Assembly (NCBI GenBank): GCA_023247595.1
Contig: JAHFGF010000103.1
Span: 1-5,831, forward strand
Source of the DNA: Candidatus Omnitrophota bacterium
GTDB lineage: Bacteria; Omnitrophota; Koll11; Zapsychrales; Fredricksoniimonadaceae
DNA: 5,831 nucleotides
Direction of reading: 5' to 3'
Part shown: positions 1 through 5,831 of the stretch, in pieces
Layout of the letters: every line of letters begins with the position of its first letter
How positions within the stretch are numbered: the first letter of the stretch is position 1
Program-made: the position numbers and the translations under genes
The notes under the pieces: generated by a model
Told to the model about the DNA's origin: nothing
The model's input: only the letters and a program-made list of their open reading frames with translations
Databases searched by the model: none

Positions 1-516
1 AAACCCGGCGATGTTTTCACCGGTTATGGCGGAAAATCGGTTGAAATCGGAAATACCGACGCGGAAGGCCGTTTGGTTTTGGCTGACGCGATTTCTTATC
101 TGGTCAAAAATTACAAACCCGCCCGGATTATCGATTTAGCCACCTTAACCGGTGCTTGTGTGGTGGCGCTTGGTTTTGATTACAGCGGACTCTTCTCTAA
201 TAGTGATGACCTGGCCCGTCAATTGGTTCGCGCGTCCAATGATACGGATGACCGAGTTTGGCGCCTGCCGGTGTATCCTGAAATCAAAGAGTACATAAAA
301 TCCCAGATTGCTGATTTAAAAAATACCAGCACAATCCGCGGAGCCGGTGCCTGCACAGCAGCGGAATTCCTGCGTTCATTTACTGAAGGAACAGACTGGG
401 CGCACCTTGATATTGCCGGCAGTGCCTTTGTTGAGAACGGCTGCCGTATGTATTATAACCACGGCGCAACCGGTGCCGGTGTGCGGTTAGTTACAAATTA
501 TCTGCTTAATAATTAA
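1..516 (+). CDS. pepA: Leucyl aminopeptidase, M17 family (C-terminal part, truncated by window edge)
   Basis: Cytosolic M17 aminopeptidase that removes N-terminal residues from peptides using two metal ions. The gene is open from base 1 in frame 1, giving 171 residues up to the TAA at 514-516; the N-terminal domain and the first part of the catalytic domain lie outside the window. The family signature NTDAEGR is at residues 18-24 of the visible part. In known M17 enzymes its Asp and Glu bind metal and its Arg is catalytic (bovine D332, E334, R336). Further family landmarks are DLATLTGAC, the AGLFSN-like stretch (here SGLFSN), HLDIAGSAF and the C-terminal GATGAGVRL. The upstream metal ligands and catalytic lysine cannot be checked here. 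A TTG at 73 could be mistaken for a start, but it is the Leu codon inside the signature, so the gene must begin further left. The SPFH gene follows after 14 bp, probably in the same transcript. Family assignment is secure; the exact substrate preference is not. Confidence 0.95.
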   Translation, partial: KPGDVFTGYGGKSVEIGNTDAEGRLVLADAISYLVKNYKPARIIDLATLTGACVVALGFDYSGLFSNSDDLARQLVRASNDTDDRVWRLPVYPEIKEYIKSQIADLKNTSTIRGAGACTAAEFLRSFTEGTDWAHLDIAGSAFVENGCRMYYNHGATGAGVRLVTNYLLNN

Positions 517-520
517 TTCT

Positions 521-525
521 GGAGG
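521..525 (+). promoter_or_regulatory. Ribosome binding site for the SPFH protein gene
   Basis: GGAGG lies 5 bases before the ATG at 531 and is the best Shine-Dalgarno match in the window. It fixes the start of the SPFH gene and suggests that this gene is translated independently of the upstream peptidase. Confidence 0.85.
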
Positions 526-530
526 CTCAC

Positions 531-1397
531 ATGAGTGTTATTGCTTTAATCATCGTTGCGGCAATTTTTATATTTTTTATGGGAATCCGCATTGTCCGTC
601 CGACGCATCGCGGACTTGTGGAGCGTTTCGGTAAATATGCCCGTTTCGCCGAACCTGGTTTCAATTGGATTATTCCTTTAGTCGAAAATATGTATCAGGT
701 GAATGTTACGGAACAAATGGTTGACGCTGAGCCGCAGGAAATCATCACAAACGATAATTTGAATGCCAAAGTCGACGCGCAGGTTTATTTTAAGGTCAGG
801 CCTGACGAAGCCAATGTCAAAAGTTGTCAGTACAATGTCGGGAATTATCAATGGCAGATTGTCAACTTGGCCAGAACCACATTAAGAAATATTATCGGTA
901 CGATGTCTCTTAAGTCAGCCAACAGCGAACGTGGACGAATCAACACAGAATTACTCACCATTCTTGAGCGCGAAACGTCCAAATGGGGGCTTGAAATTGT
1001 TCGAACCGAGCTTAAAGAAATTGATCCGCCTAAAGACGTACAGGAAACCATGAACAAGGTTGTTAAAGCGGAGAACGAAAAGATATCGGCTGTTGATTTC
1101 GCAACGGCTACAGAAACTGTTGCCGACGGACAAAAACGCGCAGAAATCAAAAAGGCTGAAGGGATCAAGCAGGCTCGTATTTTAGCGGCCCAAGGCGAAG
1201 CTGAAGCCATCCGTTTGGTCAATGAAGCGGCAAACACTTATTTCGTCGGAAATGCCCAATTGCTCCGACGTTTGCAGGCTGTTGAGACGGCATTAGAAGG
1301 TAATGCTAAAATTATTATTCCTTCTGATAAAGATTTGATCAATGTTATTGGGGAAATGGCGGGGGTTATTCCAATAAAAGACAAAACAAATAAATAA
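531..1397 (+). CDS. SPFH/band-7 membrane protein, QmcA/paraslipin type
   Basis: Stomatin-like membrane scaffold protein of 288 residues. Family members form large rings at the membrane and in several cases associate with proteases such as FtsH; no enzymatic activity is known. One hydrophobic segment (residues about 2-19) anchors the N-terminus. The band-7 domain follows at about 21-185, opening with the typical RPTHRGLVERFGKY. A charged Ala/Glu/Lys-rich region (about 170-235) is expected to form a coiled coil and holds the family-typical ATATETVADGQKRAEIKKAEG and QGEAEAIRLV. A hydrophobic C-terminal stretch (about 260-282) ends the protein. Length is normal for bacterial paraslipins, slightly shorter than E. 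coli QmcA because the tail is short. The ATG is supported by GGAGG five bases upstream. The gene sits 14 bp after pepA; the usual NfeD-family partner is not next to it, since the next gene is fumC. QmcA is distinguished from HflK/HflC by the sequence of the C-terminal half, recalled rather than aligned. Confidence 0.93.
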   Translation: MSVIALIIVAAIFIFFMGIRIVRPTHRGLVERFGKYARFAEPGFNWIIPLVENMYQVNVTEQMVDAEPQEIITNDNLNAKVDAQVYFKVRPDEANVKSCQYNVGNYQWQIVNLARTTLRNIIGTMSLKSANSERGRINTELLTILERETSKWGLEIVRTELKEIDPPKDVQETMNKVVKAENEKISAVDFATATETVADGQKRAEIKKAEGIKQARILAAQGEAEAIRLVNEAANTYFVGNAQLLRRLQAVETALEGNAKIIIPSDKDLINVIGEMAGVIPIKDKTNK

Positions 1398-1402
1398 ATT
1401 TA

Positions 1403-1488
1403 ATGGAAATTAATAGAAATTTAGAAATTATGAAATTATTGTTTTAGTGCCAATTTCTACTAATTTCTTAATTTCAATCAATTTCAAT
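1403..1488. repeat. Imperfect inverted repeat of GAAATT/AATTTC units
   Basis: The left arm carries GAAATT at 1406, 1416, 1424 and 1432; the right arm carries AATTTC at 1452, 1462, 1470 and 1480. The outer three units pair in register with the same spacing (10 then 8 bases), matching at about 21 of 24 positions; the innermost unit is offset by 2 bases. The loop is about 14 bases (1438-1451). As DNA or RNA it can fold into a long AU-rich hairpin. No T tract follows the right arm, so it is not a standard intrinsic terminator. It fills most of the 119-bp gap between the SPFH gene and fumC; nothing else clear is visible in that gap apart from the fumC ribosome binding site. It could be one copy of a dispersed palindromic repeat family, a regulatory hairpin in the fumC leader, or an RNA-stabilising structure at the end of the upstream transcript. 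Confidence 0.85.
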
Positions 1489-1504
1489 ACCAGAATAATT
1501 AGCT

Positions 1505-1510
1505 AGAAGG
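1505..1510 (+). promoter_or_regulatory. Ribosome binding site for fumC
   Basis: AGAAGG ends 6 bases before the ATG at 1517. An ATG at 1512 is closer but out of frame, so this site decides the start in favour of 1517, which also gives the normal fumarase N-terminus. It lies outside the upstream inverted repeat, so a fold of that repeat would not hide it directly. Confidence 0.7.
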
Positions 1511-1516
1511 TATGGC

Positions 1517-2905
1517 ATGAACTTACGCACAGAATCTGACAGCATGGGATCTATTGATGTTCCGGCTGATAAATATTACGGCGCGCAGACAGCGCGTTCG
1601 ATGATGAATTTTAAAATCGGTGGGGAGAGATTCCCGCTGGAATTTATAAAGGCTTTCGGAATTTTAAAAAAGGCCTGCGCCATGGTCAATGCCGATTTGG
1701 GGCTTTTACCTAAAGATAAAGCCGATTTAATCGTGAAGGCCGCCGATGAAGTGATATCCGGCAAACTGGATAATCATTTTCCTCTTGTTGTTTGGCAGAC
1801 CGGAAGCGGCACGCAGACGAATATGAATGTCAATGAAGTCATTTCCAATCGTGCCATTGAATTGGCAGGCGGAGTTATTGGCAGCAAGAAACCCATTCAT
1901 CCGAATGATGACGTCAACAAATCCCAATCTTCGAATGACACTTTTCCGACGGCCATGCACATTGCTACCGTTGGCCAGATCAAGGCGCATTTGATTCCGA
2001 TGGTCATTAAATTAAGAGATGCTTTAAAAGCTAAACGAGATGAATTTAACGGCATCATAAAAATCGGACGGACGCATTTGATGGATGCGACCCCATTGAC
2101 CTTAGGCCAGGAATTTTCCGGATATGTTCAGCAGTTAGATAACGCGCTTGCGCGCATTGGCAATGCCTTGCCGCGTCTTTCGGAATTGGCGATAGGAGGA
2201 ACAGCGGTAGGGACGGGACTCAATACTCATCCTGAATTCGCCGTACGAGTGGCCCAAAAGGTTGCCGAATTGACAGCGCAGCCTTTTGTTTCCGCGCCCA
2301 ATAAATTTGAAGCTTTAGCCGCGCATGATGCCTTGGTTGAATTCAGCGGCGTTTTAAAAACATTGGCTGTTTCATTAATGAAAATTGCCAATGATATCCG
2401 TTGGCTGGGATCTGGTCCGCGCTGCGGAATTGGTGAATTAAATTTGCCGGAAAATGAACCGGGAAGTTCCATCATGCCGGGGAAGGTCAATCCAACCCAA
2501 AGCGAGGCCATGACCATGGTCTGCGTTCAGGTTTTTGGCAACGATACAGCTGTCACCTTCGCCGGTGCCAGCGGGAATTTTGAGCTTAATGTTTTTAAGC
2601 CGGTTATTATTCACAATGTTCTTCGATCCATTCGTCTTATTTCCGATGCCTGTGAAAGTTTTTGCGACCATTGTGTGGTCGGCATTGAACCGAATCAAGA
2701 CAATATCAAAAAGCATCTGGATAATTCGTTGATGTTGGTCACCGCATTAAATACGCACATCGGTTATGACAACGCCGCCAAAGTTGCCAAAAAGGCCCAC
2801 AAAGAAAATATCACGTTAAAACAATCCGCTGTGGCTTTGGGTCTTTTGAACGAAAATGATTTTGACCGTATCGTCCGTCCTGAAAAAATGATCGGCCCCT
2901 CATAA
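1517..2905 (+). CDS. fumC: Class II fumarate hydratase (fumarase C)
   Basis: Catalyses reversible hydration of fumarate to L-malate in the TCA cycle, as an iron-independent cytosolic homotetramer. The 462-residue length equals the usual class II size (about 460-467). The fumarase/aspartase superfamily signature [10 protein letters not shown] is at residues 316-325. The active-site loop serine is S317 and the loop Lys K323, one lower than E. coli S318 and K324. The catalytic His is H187 in [17 protein letters not shown] (E. coli H188). Substrate-binding stretches [14 protein letters not shown] (here [10 protein letters not shown], about 95-104) and [17 protein letters not shown] (134-150) are intact. 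These features favour fumarase over aspartase (AspA) or argininosuccinate lyase, although the FumC/AspA split is made here by recalled sequence. The gene begins a new block after the inverted-repeat gap, with AGAAGG before the ATG, and is followed 8 bp later by a secreted protein gene, so it is probably the first gene of a four-gene operon. No frameshift or missing key residue is visible. Confidence 0.96.
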   Translation: MNLRTESDSMGSIDVPADKYYGAQTARSMMNFKIGGERFPLEFIKAFGILKKACAMVNADLGLLPKDKADLIVKAADEVISGKLDNHFPLVVWQTGSGTQTNMNVNEVISNRAIELAGGVIGSKKPIHPNDDVNKSQSSNDTFPTAMHIATVGQIKAHLIPMVIKLRDALKAKRDEFNGIIKIGRTHLMDATPLTLGQEFSGYVQQLDNALARIGNALPRLSELAIGGTAVGTGLNTHPEFAVRVAQKVAELTAQPFVSAPNKFEALAAHDALVEFSGVLKTLAVSLMKIANDIRWLGSGPRCGIGELNLPENEPGSSIMPGKVNPTQSEAMTMVCVQVFGNDTAVTFAGASGNFELNVFKPVIIHNVLRSIRLISDACESFCDHCVVGIEPNQDNIKKHLDNSLMLVTALNTHIGYDNAAKVAKKAHKENITLKQSAVALGLLNENDFDRIVRPEKMIGPS

Positions 2906-2913
2906 TTTTTTCT

Positions 2914-4074
2914 ATGAATAAGCGGATTCCTTCCATAGTCTGTTTTCTTTTTTTATTTTGCGCGCTTCTGCAGCCATCAGCCTTTTGTCAAAAAAATGAT
3001 TTTGAAATCTCCGACGGATTAGTCTGGTTGAATTCCGAGAAACCCATAAAAATTGCGGAATTAAAAGGCAAATTTGTTGTTGTGTATTTCTTCAGTTACG
3101 GCGGAATAAATATTCAATCCGTAATTGACCAATGCCGTGAACTTCAGGAAAAATTTCCCCAGGAATTAGTCGTGATTGGCATTCATACCGGCAAGGCCCT
3201 TAATACCGATGATTTAAACGGTAAAGTCGCCGAGGCTTTAATGACGTACCGTATTCATCATCCGGTTGCTATTGACCATCAGCTTCAAACTCTTAAATCT
3301 TTTCATGTGGACTGCTGGCCGTCCGCGGTTTTGTTCGCCCCGGATGGGAAGGTGCTATTTCGAAAGACAGGGGAGCAGGATTTGTTTTATATGTTTAATA
3401 AATTAATTCTTAAAAATCTGCCGCGTTATGAAGGAATGATGAATAAAACGATAGTGCAGTTTCAGCCGCCTTCACAAAATTCATTAGCGAATGCTGTTTC
3501 CGAAACGGCTGCAGCCGCGTCTAGTGAATTGCCGGAAAAAGTTTTGAGTCCTAATCTGATGGGAAATACTATCCTTGACCAGAATATCAATCAAACAATA
3601 GACGTAACTGTCATGACTGAAACCGTGCTGCCTGAACTAAAACCGCAAGTGGATTCGCAGGAAGTTAAATTTGAACACGAGCAAAAGCAAACCCCGCTCG
3701 ATCCTGACAAATTTACCGGTGAGAAAGTCTATATCAATCGGGAATATTCACAAGAAATTGGGCAGATTCAATTGAATTTTCAAATAACGGAAGATGCAAA
3801 ACTATTGGGTGAACAGAAATCTTACCTGAGGGTTTACACCGAAAAGCGTGAGATTTTAGCGGAAGGTATAATCAAGGAGTTCAATACCCATATCGATTTG
3901 AATCAGGAAGTAGCTTCTTCAAAGTTATATGTTGAAGCTATGCTGTATTACTGCACCAAAGGGCAGAAGGCAATCTGCCGGATTAAAAGTATGCTTTTTG
4001 TCATTCCATTAGCTATTTATGATAAACAGGAAGATATCCGTATTGATCAATCAATCGACGGAGAATCGCTGTGA
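2914..4074 (+). CDS. Secreted thioredoxin-fold protein lacking CxxC, NHLRC2-like without the propeller
   Basis: Exported protein of 386 residues, function unknown. Residues 1-25 are a signal peptide: basic MNKR, hydrophobic core, and likely cleavage after AFC at C25. The lipobox around C25 is poor (Phe before Cys), so a lipoprotein is less likely. Residues about 30-170 look like a thioredoxin/redoxin domain: WLNSEKPIKIAELKGKFVVVYFF, then VVIGIHTGK, HHPVAIDHQ, and W135-P136 with the cis-Pro. This order closely resembles the N-terminal domain of NHLRC2-type proteins, whose motif YCCINC is here YGGINI (62-67), so both redox cysteines are gone and ordinary disulfide chemistry is unlikely. Residues about 176-265 are a polar, Ala/Pro/Gln-rich linker of low complexity. 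Residues about 270-370 are beta-rich and recall the NHLRC2 C-terminal domain (LYYCTKGQKAICRIKSMLFVIPL), with C347 and C355 possibly bonded. There is no clear Shine-Dalgarno, so translation may be coupled to fumC 8 bp upstream; the stop overlaps ald. Domain reading is from memory, not alignment. Confidence 0.8.
   Translation: MNKRIPSIVCFLFLFCALLQPSAFCQKNDFEISDGLVWLNSEKPIKIAELKGKFVVVYFFSYGGINIQSVIDQCRELQEKFPQELVVIGIHTGKALNTDDLNGKVAEALMTYRIHHPVAIDHQLQTLKSFHVDCWPSAVLFAPDGKVLFRKTGEQDLFYMFNKLILKNLPRYEGMMNKTIVQFQPPSQNSLANAVSETAAAASSELPEKVLSPNLMGNTILDQNINQTIDVTVMTETVLPELKPQVDSQEVKFEHEQKQTPLDPDKFTGEKVYINREYSQEIGQIQLNFQITEDAKLLGEQKSYLRVYTEKREILAEGIIKEFNTHIDLNQEVASSKLYVEAMLYYCTKGQKAICRIKSMLFVIPLAIYDKQEDIRIDQSIDGESL
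4060..4063 (+). promoter_or_regulatory. Ribosome binding site for ald, inside the upstream gene
   Basis: GGAG lies 7 bases before the GTG at 4071, within the last codons of the thioredoxin-like gene. Together with the GTGA overlap it supports GTG as the ald start and indicates translational coupling. Confidence 0.6.
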
Positions 4075-5171
4075 TCATTGGAGTCCCAAAAGAAATTAAG
4101 AACAATGAATACCGCGTGGGTCTTCTGCCCGTCGGTGTTGAAACGCTTCTTAAGGCCGGCCATCAGGTGTATATCGAAACAATGGCGGGTGTCGGCAGTG
4201 GAATTGAAGACGAGCAATATATTAAAGCGGGCGCGAAGATTGTCCGTCGGGCCCAGGATGTCTTTGAGCGGGCTGAAATGATTGTCAAAATCAAGGAACC
4301 TTTGGAAGATGAATGTGAGTTATTAAGGGAAGGTCAGATCCTGTTTACATATCTACATCTGGCAGCCAACCGGACGTTGACGGAAAATTTGATCAAACAT
4401 AAAGTCATCGCGTTTGCGTATGAAACTCTGCAGACCCATGATGGCGAACTTTCTTGCCTGACGCCGATGAGTGAAGTCGCCGGCCGCATGGCGCCGCAGG
4501 AAGGGGCGAAATATTTAGAAGAACCGATGCAGGGACGAGGCATTCTTTTAGGCGGCGTGCCCGGTGTTGCTCCAGCAGAGGTTGTTGTTATCGGCGCCGG
4601 TGTTGTTGGGTCTAATGCCTGTTTGATTGCCGCCGGAATGGGGGCCAATGTGACGGTGCTTGATGTGAATTTGAACCGCTTGCGGTATTTAGAAGAAGTC
4701 ATGCCGCCGAATGTGCACACCATCATGAGTAACGCACACACCATTCGGGACGCTGTTCTTAAAGCGGATTTGGTAATTTCAAGCGTTCTGATTCGCGGTG
4801 CCAAAGCGCCGTGTTTAATCAGCAGTGACATCGTTTCTAAAATGAAAAAGGGCAGTGTGATTGTGGATGTGGCAATCGACCAAGGCGGTTCGGTTGAAAC
4901 CAGCCGTCCGACAACGCACGAACATCCGACCTATTTAGTTGACGGTGTTGTTCATTATTGCGTGACGAATATGCCCGGAGCAGTTGCCAGAACAAGCACT
5001 TATGCCTTGACGAACGCAACATTCCCTTATATCCTGGTTTTGGCCAACAAGGGATATCAGCGCGCGCTTCAGGAATCTTACGAACTTAGACGTGCTTTGA
5101 ATGTCATCGACGGACAATTAACCATCAAAGAAGTCGCGGAAACTTTTTCCATGCCTTATCGGGAAATCTAA
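4071..5171 (+). CDS. ald: Alanine dehydrogenase (NAD-dependent)
   Basis: Cytosolic enzyme interconverting L-alanine with pyruvate, ammonia and NADH, used for alanine catabolism or for ammonium assimilation and NADH reoxidation. The 366 residues match the family (about 360-371). The start MIIGVPKEIKNNEYRVGLLP is the classic N-terminus. Residues known to bind pyruvate or act in catalysis in characterised enzymes are present at the standard numbers: R15, K75, H96 and D270. The Rossmann nucleotide site has GAGVVG at 175-180 and D198 at the end of the second strand, as expected for NAD rather than NADP. LTPMSEVAGRMAPQEGAKYLE and TNMPGAVARTSTYALTNAT are family hallmarks. The protein belongs to the same superfamily as transhydrogenase PntA, but length and ending fit Ald; PntA is longer and often carries membrane helices. 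It starts with GTG, overlapping the upstream stop by 4 bp (GTGA), with GGAG seven bases upstream. A PilZ gene follows one base after its stop, so translation of all three is probably coupled. Confidence 0.97.
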   Translation: MIIGVPKEIKNNEYRVGLLPVGVETLLKAGHQVYIETMAGVGSGIEDEQYIKAGAKIVRRAQDVFERAEMIVKIKEPLEDECELLREGQILFTYLHLAANRTLTENLIKHKVIAFAYETLQTHDGELSCLTPMSEVAGRMAPQEGAKYLEEPMQGRGILLGGVPGVAPAEVVVIGAGVVGSNACLIAAGMGANVTVLDVNLNRLRYLEEVMPPNVHTIMSNAHTIRDAVLKADLVISSVLIRGAKAPCLISSDIVSKMKKGSVIVDVAIDQGGSVETSRPTTHEHPTYLVDGVVHYCVTNMPGAVARTSTYALTNATFPYILVLANKGYQRALQESYELRRALNVIDGQLTIKEVAETFSMPYREI

Positions 5172-5172
5172 A

Positions 5173-5580
5173 ATGATCAAAACAAACTTTCAAGAACGCC
5201 GCGACAGTGTCCGAGTTAAACGGATTGTGACCGTGCGCCACCGCCTGTATAAACGAGGTAATAAAAAACGGGAAGACATCTGGCAGTTGGCAACGACACA
5301 AGACATGAGCTACAGCGGTTTGCTTTTTACCAGCGCTTTGCCGTATCAAGTGGATGATATTCTTGAGCTGCAGGTGGTTATGTCAGGCGTTTTGTATCTG
5401 TTTAACGGTTATGGACGGGTTGTGCGTGTTGCAGAAAATAACAAGAATTTTTATCATACCGCAGTTAAATATGTCGATTTAAAATCCAGACACCGCGATG
5501 CGAAAACATTAATTGATTCCCAAAGAAAATCTTCTGCAAAGATTCCTGCTAAAAAGAAATTGAAAACTATGTTGAAATAA
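5173..5580 (+). CDS. Stand-alone PilZ domain protein, probable c-di-GMP binder
   Basis: Small 135-residue protein made almost only of a PilZ domain, a fold that commonly binds cyclic di-GMP and changes motility, polysaccharide export or enzyme activity through protein contacts. The two binding motifs are intact: an RxxxR element (R10-DSV-R14, preceded by R9) near the N-terminus and DMSYSG at residues 44-49, matching (D/N)xSxxG. A beta-rich core runs to about residue 104. The last 30 residues are rich in Lys, Arg and Ser (RKSSAKIPAKKKLKTMLK) and probably disordered; their role is unknown. The loop between the motifs (about 24-38) is unusually basic (YKRGNKKR). There is no partner domain and no membrane segment. 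The ATG lies one base after the ald stop; only a weak GGGA about 9 bases upstream could serve as ribosome binding site, so translation likely depends on ald. The target of signalling is not visible here. Fold call is confident; ligand binding is inferred from the motifs. Confidence 0.88.
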   Translation: MIKTNFQERRDSVRVKRIVTVRHRLYKRGNKKREDIWQLATTQDMSYSGLLFTSALPYQVDDILELQVVMSGVLYLFNGYGRVVRVAENNKNFYHTAVKYVDLKSRHRDAKTLIDSQRKSSAKIPAKKKLKTMLK

Positions 5581-5596
5581 AAACATAAGATTCATA

Positions 5597-5631
5597 AAAA
5601 AACTCTCCGATTTTAGGTCGGAGAGTTTTTT
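5597..5631. terminator. Bidirectional intrinsic terminator between convergent genes
   Basis: CTCTCCGA (5603-5610) pairs perfectly with TCGGAGAG (5618-5625) around a 7-base loop (5611-5617). Six A residues before the stem (5597-5602) face six T residues after it (5626-5631), so either strand gives a GC-containing hairpin followed by a U tract. It starts 16 bp after the PilZ stop and 36 bp before the pntB stop on the other strand, so it can end both transcripts. Confidence 0.95.
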
Positions 5632-5667
5632 ATTTTATGAAACATTATTTCTTTAAAAAATAATTTA

Positions 5668-5831
5668 TTAATGAGCCGATTTGAATTCCGCAACAAGGGC
5701 CTGGACGGTTTGTTTGGCGTCACCAAAGATCATTCGGGTGTTTTCGAAATAGAAGAGTTCGTTTTCAACGCCGGCAAAACCGGTGGCCATGGAGCGTTTT
5801 AAAACAAAAACAGTTTTGGCTTTATCCGCGT
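5668..5831 (-). CDS. pntB: NAD(P) transhydrogenase subunit beta (C-terminal end, truncated by window edge)
   Basis: C-terminal 53 residues of the membrane-bound proton-translocating transhydrogenase beta subunit, which transfers hydride between NADH and NADP in exchange for proton movement. Reading the - strand from the right edge to the TAA at 5670-5668 gives [14 protein letters not shown], then [12 protein letters not shown], then [10 protein letters not shown], ending in AEFKSAH. In known PntB proteins this is the NADP(H)-binding domain III: the KRSM loop contacts the NADP phosphate, and G(Y/F)AG..N.LF and NT.M.FGDAK are near-invariant. The membrane helices and the rest lie outside the window to the right. 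The gene points toward the ald operon and shares its terminator. A pntA gene is expected upstream of it (further right), but that cannot be seen. The short visible length limits quality checks, but the motif match is distinctive. Confidence 0.92.
   Translation of the reverse strand, partial: ADKAKTVFVLKRSMATGFAGVENELFYFENTRMIFGDAKQTVQALVAEFKSAH

Noticed and set aside
73..75. TTG as the start of the aminopeptidase gene
   Set aside because: The frame is open to base 1 and the preceding codons encode the conserved NTDAEGR signature, so this is an internal Leu codon.
848..1237. A 129-codon open frame on the - strand inside the SPFH gene
   Set aside because: The + strand frame is a clear band-7 protein; the antisense frame is Ser/Ala-rich with no recognisable domain, as expected for a shadow of the coiled-coil region.
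1403..1488. The GAAATT/AATTTC structure read as a terminator or a CRISPR-like array
   Set aside because: The stem is nearly all A/T with no following T tract, and the units are short hexamers with 2-4 base spacing in opposite orientations, not direct repeats with unique spacers.
1471..1499. Possible promoter before fumC with AATAAT as a -10 box
   Set aside because: The -35 candidate (ATTTCA) is a poor match and the region is so AT-rich that such hexamers are expected by chance. A promoter here is likely but cannot be placed.
2227..2732. Overlapping open frames on both strands inside fumC
   Set aside because: They cover the conserved fumarase signature region and have no recognisable domains or ribosome binding sites.
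2914..2988. Lipoprotein signal at C25 of the thioredoxin-like protein
   Set aside because: The residues before the cysteine are S-A-F; Phe at the -1 position and the lack of Leu at -3 fit a lipobox poorly, so an ordinary signal peptidase I site is preferred.
4334..4831. A 165-codon open frame on the - strand inside ald
   Set aside because: It lies fully antisense to a well-conserved enzyme gene, has a Ser/Thr/Arg-biased composition typical of a shadow frame, and has no recognisable domain.

Overview
The window is compact bacterial chromosome of moderate GC content, with AT-rich intergenic DNA. Six genes lie on the + strand and a seventh enters from the right on the - strand. There are no rRNA or tRNA genes, insertion sequences or CRISPR arrays. 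A secreted thioredoxin-like protein with a cleavable signal peptide and a PilZ protein suggest a Gram-negative-type bacterium. Short AATTTC/GAAATT intergenic repeats and the gene mix remind me of uncultured lineages such as Omnitrophota, but this placement is a weak impression and no marker gene here can confirm it.

Left block (1-1397): the C-terminal third of an M17 leucyl aminopeptidase (pepA-like) runs in from the left edge. After 14 bp comes a complete SPFH/band-7 membrane protein of the QmcA/paraslipin type with a strong GGAGG ribosome binding site. These two are probably cotranscribed and both fit protein and membrane quality control.

Intergenic 1398-1516: a 119-bp AT-rich gap holds a long imperfect inverted repeat made of four GAAATT units facing four AATTTC units. 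It separates the left block from the next transcription unit and is the most conspicuous non-coding structure in the window.

Central block (1517-5580): four tightly packed genes. They are class II fumarase (fumC), a secreted thioredoxin-fold protein without a CxxC motif, alanine dehydrogenase (ald, GTG start overlapping the previous stop by 4 bp) and a small stand-alone PilZ protein one base after ald. The spacings (8 bp, -4 bp, 1 bp) indicate one operon. It mixes central carbon and nitrogen metabolism (fumarate/malate, alanine/pyruvate with NADH) with a probable cyclic-di-GMP-binding protein and an envelope protein of unknown role. The secreted protein looks like an NHLRC2-type protein that kept its thioredoxin-like and C-terminal beta domains but lost the beta-propeller and the catalytic cysteines.

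Right end (5581-5831): a strong symmetric hairpin flanked by A and T tracts is a bidirectional terminator. Beyond it, on the - strand, is the C-terminus of the beta subunit of proton-translocating NAD(P) transhydrogenase (pntB), convergent with the operon. Most of the window is recognisable housekeeping metabolism. The parts worth a second look are the repeat structure, the reduced NHLRC2-like protein and the unusual operon content.
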